Shown piece after piece: positions 31,639-35,255 of a DNA stretch of 35,255 nucleotides (its first letter is position 1; every line of letters starts with the position of its first letter). Under the pieces are notes generated by a model. The model saw only the letters and a list, made by a program, of their open reading frames with translations, had not been told where the DNA came from and did not search any database. The DNA comes from Planktomarina sp. (lineage in GTDB: Bacteria > Pseudomonadota > Alphaproteobacteria > Rhodobacterales > Rhodobacteraceae). Where the stretch lies: contig JADHLF010000024.1 of the NCBI GenBank assembly GCA_016780825.1, positions 1-35,255 of the forward strand, given 5' to 3'. The position numbers and the translations under genes were made by a program.

Positions 31639-33402
31639 ATGTCTTCCGTTACAGAAAATTCTGAAACACTCGCACCGCGTGTCGCCAACCTGTCTTGGCG
31701 CGTGCGGATCGCTTTGTTGACGATTTTCTTGATCGGGGTCGGCACAGTCTATTTTACCAATCAATTGCTCACCGCAAGATTCACTCAATCCACCCTGCAA
31801 CGCGCGCAACTGCGTTTGGCGCTCTACTCTGGCAATATGGTCAGCGAGCTGCAACGCAACTCGATTGTGCCCAGGCTCCTCAGCAGTGATGCCGAGCTGG
31901 TGGGGGCATTGAGTTCGAGAGATTATCAGCGGACCTCGCTACGCCTGCTGTCATTTGTTGACGAAATCGGCGCGGCGGCGATTTTGCTGTTGGATCTCGA
32001 TGGCCGTGTTGTGGCGGCGACAGATCGCAATCGCTTGGGGGAAATTCAGAGCAATTTGCCACATTTTGTCGAGGCGGCCCGGGCCAGCGAAACCGTGTTC
32101 ACCACCCATCAGATGGATTCGGGTGGCTATGATTTTGCCTATTCACGCCGCGTGGTGGCCAATAACAAAACGCTGGGTGTGATCGTGGTTGAGGTGGATT
32201 TGCGCAAGTTTCAATCGGCTTGGGCGGGGATCTCGGACGCGGTGATTGTGTCGCTCCCCAATGGACCGATCGTTTTGGCCACAGAGAAAACATGGATTGG
32301 CCTGCCCGAAGAGGAGGCACTGGCGCTGCGGTCCGCACCCAGTGCGATTGAGCGCGCCATTCGGGCCACACAAGATTGGACCGCCCTGCCGGCGGATGCC
32401 TATGTGCAGGGGCGGGCGGTGATGCGGCGTGAACTGCGGGTGCCGTTTCGCGGCTGGACCATGGTTTTATTCACCACCTATGGCGGAATTCGCCAGAGGG
32501 TGAATGCGGTACTGGCCCTGGAGATTATGGGGTTTTCAATCCTTTTCACCCTGGCCTTTTATCAATTGTCGCGGCAAACCCTGACGCGCGCGCTATTTTT
32601 CCAGCAAGAATCTGATGACCTGCGGCAACTCAACCTGCGTTTGCAGCGCGAGATCTCTGAGCGTCAAAAGGTCGAAAAGAACCTGCAAGTGGCCGAGCAA
32701 ACCCTGGCGCAATCCTCAAAATTGGCGGCTTTGGGGGAAATGTCTGCGGCGGTGAGCCATGAGTTGAACCAGCCTTTGGCCGCCATGAAAACTTACCTTG
32801 CCGGCGCCAAGCTGCTGCTACAGCGCAAACGTATGGATGAGGCATTAAGCTCTTTTCAACGGATTGACGATCTTATTGGCCGTATGAGCGCCATCACCCG
32901 GCAACTTAAATCCTATGCGCGCAAGGGCGGCGATGATTTGGTGCCTGTGGATGTGCGTGCGGCTCTGAACGGGGCTCTGGAAATTATGGAGCCGCAATTG
33001 AAATCGCGGCAAGTCTCCTTATCTACATCCGTGCCGAACGCGCCTGTGATGATTTTGGGGGACCAATTGCGTTTGGAGCAGGTCGTCGTCAATTTGCTGC
33101 GCAATGCCTTGGATGCCACATCGATGATCGATGCGCCGGAGATTGAGCTCTTGCTGATCGGTGGTGAGACAGCGACCTTGACAGTGCGGGACAACGGCGA
33201 AGGAATTTCAGACCTTGATGACCTTTTTGAACCGTTTTTCACCACCAAGAAACCCGGCGATGGGGTCGGGCTTGGCTTGGCCATCTCTTCGGGGATTGTA
33301 TCCGATCTCGGGGGGCGTTTGGTGGCGCGCAACAGTGAGCAATCGGGCGCCGTCTTTGAGGTGACGCTGCCGATTATCGATAACCACAAGGACGAGGAAT
33401 GA
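31639..33402 (+). CDS. dctB: C4-dicarboxylate transport sensor kinase DctB
   Basis: A membrane sensor kinase of 587 residues. A first transmembrane helix (about 24-45) and a second (about 293-312) flank a large periplasmic region of the double-PAS type that senses succinate and related acids in DctB. A coiled-coil linker (about 322-360) leads to the kinase core. The phospho-accepting His374 lies in AAVSHELNQPLAAMKTY, with the N box LRNALDATS, the G1 box DNGEGIS and the G2 box GVGLGLAISS. It is coupled to dctD by an ATGA overlap. No Shine-Dalgarno precedes the ATG. No dct transporter genes are in the window, so the sensed compound is inferred from the family only. Confidence 0.92.
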   Translation: MSSVTENSETLAPRVANLSWRVRIALLTIFLIGVGTVYFTNQLLTARFTQSTLQRAQLRLALYSGNMVSELQRNSIVPRLLSSDAELVGALSSRDYQRTSLRLLSFVDEIGAAAILLLDLDGRVVAATDRNRLGEIQSNLPHFVEAARASETVFTTHQMDSGGYDFAYSRRVVANNKTLGVIVVEVDLRKFQSAWAGISDAVIVSLPNGPIVLATEKTWIGLPEEEALALRSAPSAIERAIRATQDWTALPADAYVQGRAVMRRELRVPFRGWTMVLFTTYGGIRQRVNAVLALEIMGFSILFTLAFYQLSRQTLTRALFFQQESDDLRQLNLRLQREISERQKVEKNLQVAEQTLAQSSKLAALGEMSAAVSHELNQPLAAMKTYLAGAKLLLQRKRMDEALSSFQRIDDLIGRMSAITRQLKSYARKGGDDLVPVDVRAALNGALEIMEPQLKSRQVSLSTSVPNAPVMILGDQLRLEQVVVNLLRNALDATSMIDAPEIELLLIGGETATLTVRDNGEGISDLDDLFEPFFTTKKPGDGVGLGLAISSGIVSDLGGRLVARNSEQSGAVFEVTLPIIDNHKDEE

Positions 33403-34739
33403 ACATGGCCCAGGCGATGAAAATTGCGATCATAGATGATGAGCAGGATATGCGGCAATCCATCAGCCAATGGCTGGCGCTCTCTGGGTTTGAGACAGAG
33501 ACCTTCGCCTCCGCCGGCGATGCGCTTAAGGGATTGAGCGCAGATTATCCGGGTATTATCGTGACAGATATCAAAATGCCTGGCATGGATGGCATGAAAT
33601 TTCTTAGGAAGGTCAAGGGCATAGACAGCAATCTTCCAGTGATAATGATCACTGGGCATGGGGATGTTCCCATGGCGGTTGAAGCCATGCGCATGGGCGC
33701 TTTCGATTTTTTGGAAAAGCCCTTTAATCCCGATACGATGACAGATTTGGCCAAGAAGGCGACACGGACGCGGCGTTTGGTGCTGGACAATCGGCAATTG
33801 CGCCGTGAGCTGTCTTCGGGAAGCTCCATTATGGACAAGCTGGTTGGCGCCAATGGGGTCATGGAGCGGTTGCGCGAGGATATTTTAGATCTCGGGCAGG
33901 CAGATGGTCATGTGCTTATTGAGGGGGAAACGGGCACTGGTAAAACTCTCGTGGCCCATGCGCTGCATGCGGTTTCCGCAAGGGCGCGCAAGAAATTTAT
34001 TCTCTTTTCTTGCGCGGGCGAGGAGGAGGAGACGATCATGCGGCGCTTATTTGGTCCCGCGGGCGAAGAAGATCGCCTGCCGGTCTTAGAAGCCGCAAGG
34101 GGCGGAACGCTGGTCTTGGAAGATATTGAGGCTTTGAGCCATCAGGTGCAATCGCGCTTGCTCAAAGCCATCAACGCCCAAGGAGATCCCTCTGAGACTC
34201 GCATTATCGCAATTTGTAACCTGCAAGAGCAGGGCAAGACTTGCGAAGATGTGCTGCGCCCTGATCTCTACTATCGCTTGGCGAGTTTGCGCATTGAATT
34301 GCCCCCCCTACGCACGCGCGGTGAGGATATATTAACGCTCTTTACCCGCTATGCGGATCAATTTGCGGAAGAATACGGATGCGACAGCCCCAGCGTGACC
34401 GCGCAGGAGGCGGCGCAATTGCTTCAGGCTCCATGGCCCGGCAATGTGCGCCAATTGATCAATGTGGCCGAGCGGGCAGTGCTGCAAAGCCGCAGAGGCA
34501 ATGGCACCATCGCCTCGCTGTTGATGGCCGAGGGCGATGATGACCGGCCCGTGATGACTACAGAAGGTAAGCCGCTCAAGGAATATGTGGAGGCTTTTGA
34601 ACGCATGTTGATAGATAATACCATGCGCCGGCATCGGGGCTCTATCGCGAGTGTGATGGAAGAGCTCTGCCTGCCGCGCCGCACCTTGAATGAAAAAATG
34701 GCGAAATATGGCCTGACCCGCGCTGATTATATTGGCTAA
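33399..34739 (+). CDS. dctD: DctD-like response regulator, atypical AAA+ domain
   Basis: A 446-residue NtrC-family response regulator. The receiver domain has the phosphorylated Asp57 (IIVTDIKMPGMDG). The AAA+ domain has Walker A GETGTGKT (176-183), the arginine fingers of RPDLYYRLASLRIELPPLRTR, and WPGNVRQL. The C-terminal helix-turn-helix sits at about 412-440. The GAFTGA loop that contacts sigma54 is missing: where it should follow the LFG motif the sequence reads RLFGPAGEEDRLP. The Walker B Asp-Glu is reversed to Glu241-Asp242 (LVLEDIE). It may therefore not activate sigma54 promoters. GAGGA lies 6 bp before a second ATG at 33405, which may be the true start. Confidence 0.9.
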   Translation: MNMAQAMKIAIIDDEQDMRQSISQWLALSGFETETFASAGDALKGLSADYPGIIVTDIKMPGMDGMKFLRKVKGIDSNLPVIMITGHGDVPMAVEAMRMGAFDFLEKPFNPDTMTDLAKKATRTRRLVLDNRQLRRELSSGSSIMDKLVGANGVMERLREDILDLGQADGHVLIEGETGTGKTLVAHALHAVSARARKKFILFSCAGEEEETIMRRLFGPAGEEDRLPVLEAARGGTLVLEDIEALSHQVQSRLLKAINAQGDPSETRIIAICNLQEQGKTCEDVLRPDLYYRLASLRIELPPLRTRGEDILTLFTRYADQFAEEYGCDSPSVTAQEAAQLLQAPWPGNVRQLINVAERAVLQSRRGNGTIASLLMAEGDDDRPVMTTEGKPLKEYVEAFERMLIDNTMRRHRGSIASVMEELCLPRRTLNEKMAKYGLTRADYIG

Positions 34740-34742
34740 AAT

Positions 34743-34757
34743 CTGCGCAGTGCGCAG
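34743..34757 (+). repeat. Hairpin after dctD
   Basis: CTGCGC (34743-34748) and GCGCAG (34752-34757) form a perfect 6-bp stem with a 3-nt loop, 4 bp beyond the dctD stop. No T-run follows, so it is only a candidate mRNA end or Rho-assisted terminator. Confidence 0.35.
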
Positions 34758-34771
34758 GGCAGGGGGATGGG

Positions 34772-34900
34772 CTAGGGCTTGAGCAAAATAGCTGTTTTCC
34801 CGTCGAGGCGCGCCTCAAGACGCAGCCATTCGCAAGAGATTGCGCGGCCAAGTGCATTTAGCCATTGTCTTCCCCCCCGCTTGCCCTTTACAGTCAACAT
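34772..34900 (-). CDS. Possible small basic protein (42 residues)
   Basis: A minus-strand frame of 42 codons, starting MLTVKGKRGGRQW and ending LEARLDGKTAILLKP. It has a basic N-terminus and an amphipathic helix-like middle (LNALGRAISCEWLRLEA), which reads like protein rather than random sequence. There is no Shine-Dalgarno before the ATG. The palindrome GAGGCGCGCCTC (34805-34816) falls inside it. It converges on dctD and is divergent from rne, which is a feasible gene position. I do not recognise the family. Confidence 0.35.
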   Translation of the reverse strand: MLTVKGKRGGRQWLNALGRAISCEWLRLEARLDGKTAILLKP

Positions 34901-35226
34901 AGCTCTATGGTTGCAAGACACCGTAAGCGAATGGTTTTTTTCGCAGTCTTCTGCCCGTTATAAAATGCGCGGGGGTGCGACGGAAAATGGCTTTCACGAG
35001 CCACGAGAGATGTCCCTGGTTTTCAGATTTGATCGAAGGCACGGGCAGTTAACAGGTAGGAGAAATCCTGTCACAGAAAGCAACGCGATGACACAGGCGC
35101 AGGCTAAAACATTGGATGAAGGCAGGCCTTTGAGCCGCCCCCATGTTGCGTGCATCGCCCTTAATAGACATCCCTTCAGTTTTGGCTTCCTTTCAGGGGG
35201 CCCGCTGAGTGATGCAAGTGGATATA
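34901..35226 (+). promoter_or_regulatory. Long promoter/leader region of rne
   Basis: The 487 bp between dctD and rne have no convincing plus-strand gene. A TATAAA box at 34959-34964 is the best -10 element; the DNA 17 bp before it is only a T-run, so the -35 is poor. A transcript from there would have a leader of about 255 nt. It contains a short hairpin AGGA-GAAA-TCCT near 35058-35069 and several G-rich tracts. RNase E autoregulates through its long 5' UTR in E. coli, so a structured leader here would make sense. That is inference. Confidence 0.4.
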
Positions 35227-35255
35227 ATGGCAAAAAAGATGCTTATCGATGCCAC
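35227..35255 (+). CDS. rne: Ribonuclease E (partial, 5' end only)
   Basis: Only the first nine codons are in the window, MAKKMLIDA, followed by an incomplete codon (AC) that is compatible with Thr. This matches the conserved N-terminus of alphaproteobacterial ribonuclease E/G, which normally reads on into a Thr-His-Ala-Glu-Glu stretch. RNase E is the central endonuclease of mRNA decay and rRNA/tRNA processing. The start at 35227 fits homologs, but in-frame GTG (35218) and ATG (35212) codons lie just upstream. Identification rests on a few residues and on position, so it is probable rather than certain. Confidence 0.7.

Noticed and set aside
35088..35255. Open plus-strand frame in the rne leader
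   Set aside because: It overlaps rne out of frame with no Shine-Dalgarno and no recognisable content; it is likely chance.
1..35255. CRISPR arrays, complete insertion sequences, toxin-antitoxin or defence islands
   Set aside because: I found no regular repeat-spacer pattern, transposase with terminal repeats, or defence gene families on reading through. The only mobile trace is the broken integrase.

Overview
The window reads as chromosomal DNA of an alphaproteobacterium of the Roseobacter group (Rhodobacterales). The signs are a ChpT-type phosphotransferase beside a DUF3553 gene, the ornithine-lipid pair olsB-olsA, an L21 protein with an Ala/Lys/Pro tail, a methionine synthase split into separate genes, and dctB-dctD next to RNase E. 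Base composition is moderate for the group, with many TTG leucine codons. I cannot name the species from sequence alone.

Layout. 1-3.2 kb: tRNA-Asn, a metallo-beta-lactamase-fold hydrolase, an EnvZ-like kinase and a DUF2059 exported protein. 3.2-9.5 kb: a long plus-strand block, rplU-rpmA (closed by a clear terminator), then LysE exporter, two GNAT acetyltransferases, obgE, proB and proA, mostly overlapping or tightly spaced. 9.5-16.1 kb: chpT, a divergent DUF3553 gene, olsB-olsA, a ThiE-like gene, trmJ, ctaA and an M32 carboxypeptidase. 16.1-16.6 kb: a structured intergenic region with several hairpins and a 20-bp palindrome. 16.6-21.3 kb: minus-strand gyrA, dsbB, a YqaA-family membrane protein and a His/Met-rich anchored protein.

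21.7-23.6 kb is the accessory part: tRNA-Leu(CAA), an integrase cut off before its catalytic C-terminus, an NTF2-like gene and a truncated DsbA-like isomerase, ending at a CAU tRNA. It looks like the eroded remains of an element integrated at tRNA-Leu. 23.7-27.0 kb: purM-purN, ribonuclease D and sufE. 27.0-29.6 kb (minus): Bmt-type homocysteine methyltransferase, a corrinoid protein and DUF1638, which fit a split cobalamin-dependent methionine synthase. 29.9-31.6 kb: purC-purS-purQ. 31.6-34.7 kb: dctB-dctD, where the DctD-like regulator lacks the sigma54-contact GAFTGA motif. The window ends in the first codons of rne after a long leader that also contains a possible 42-residue antisense gene.

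Most of the window is housekeeping. The best leads are the atypical DctD, the split methionine synthase locus with an internal terminator, the structured region downstream of gyrA, the tRNA-Leu island remnant and a few unlisted tiny ORFs. I see no CRISPR array, complete mobile element or obvious new defence system.
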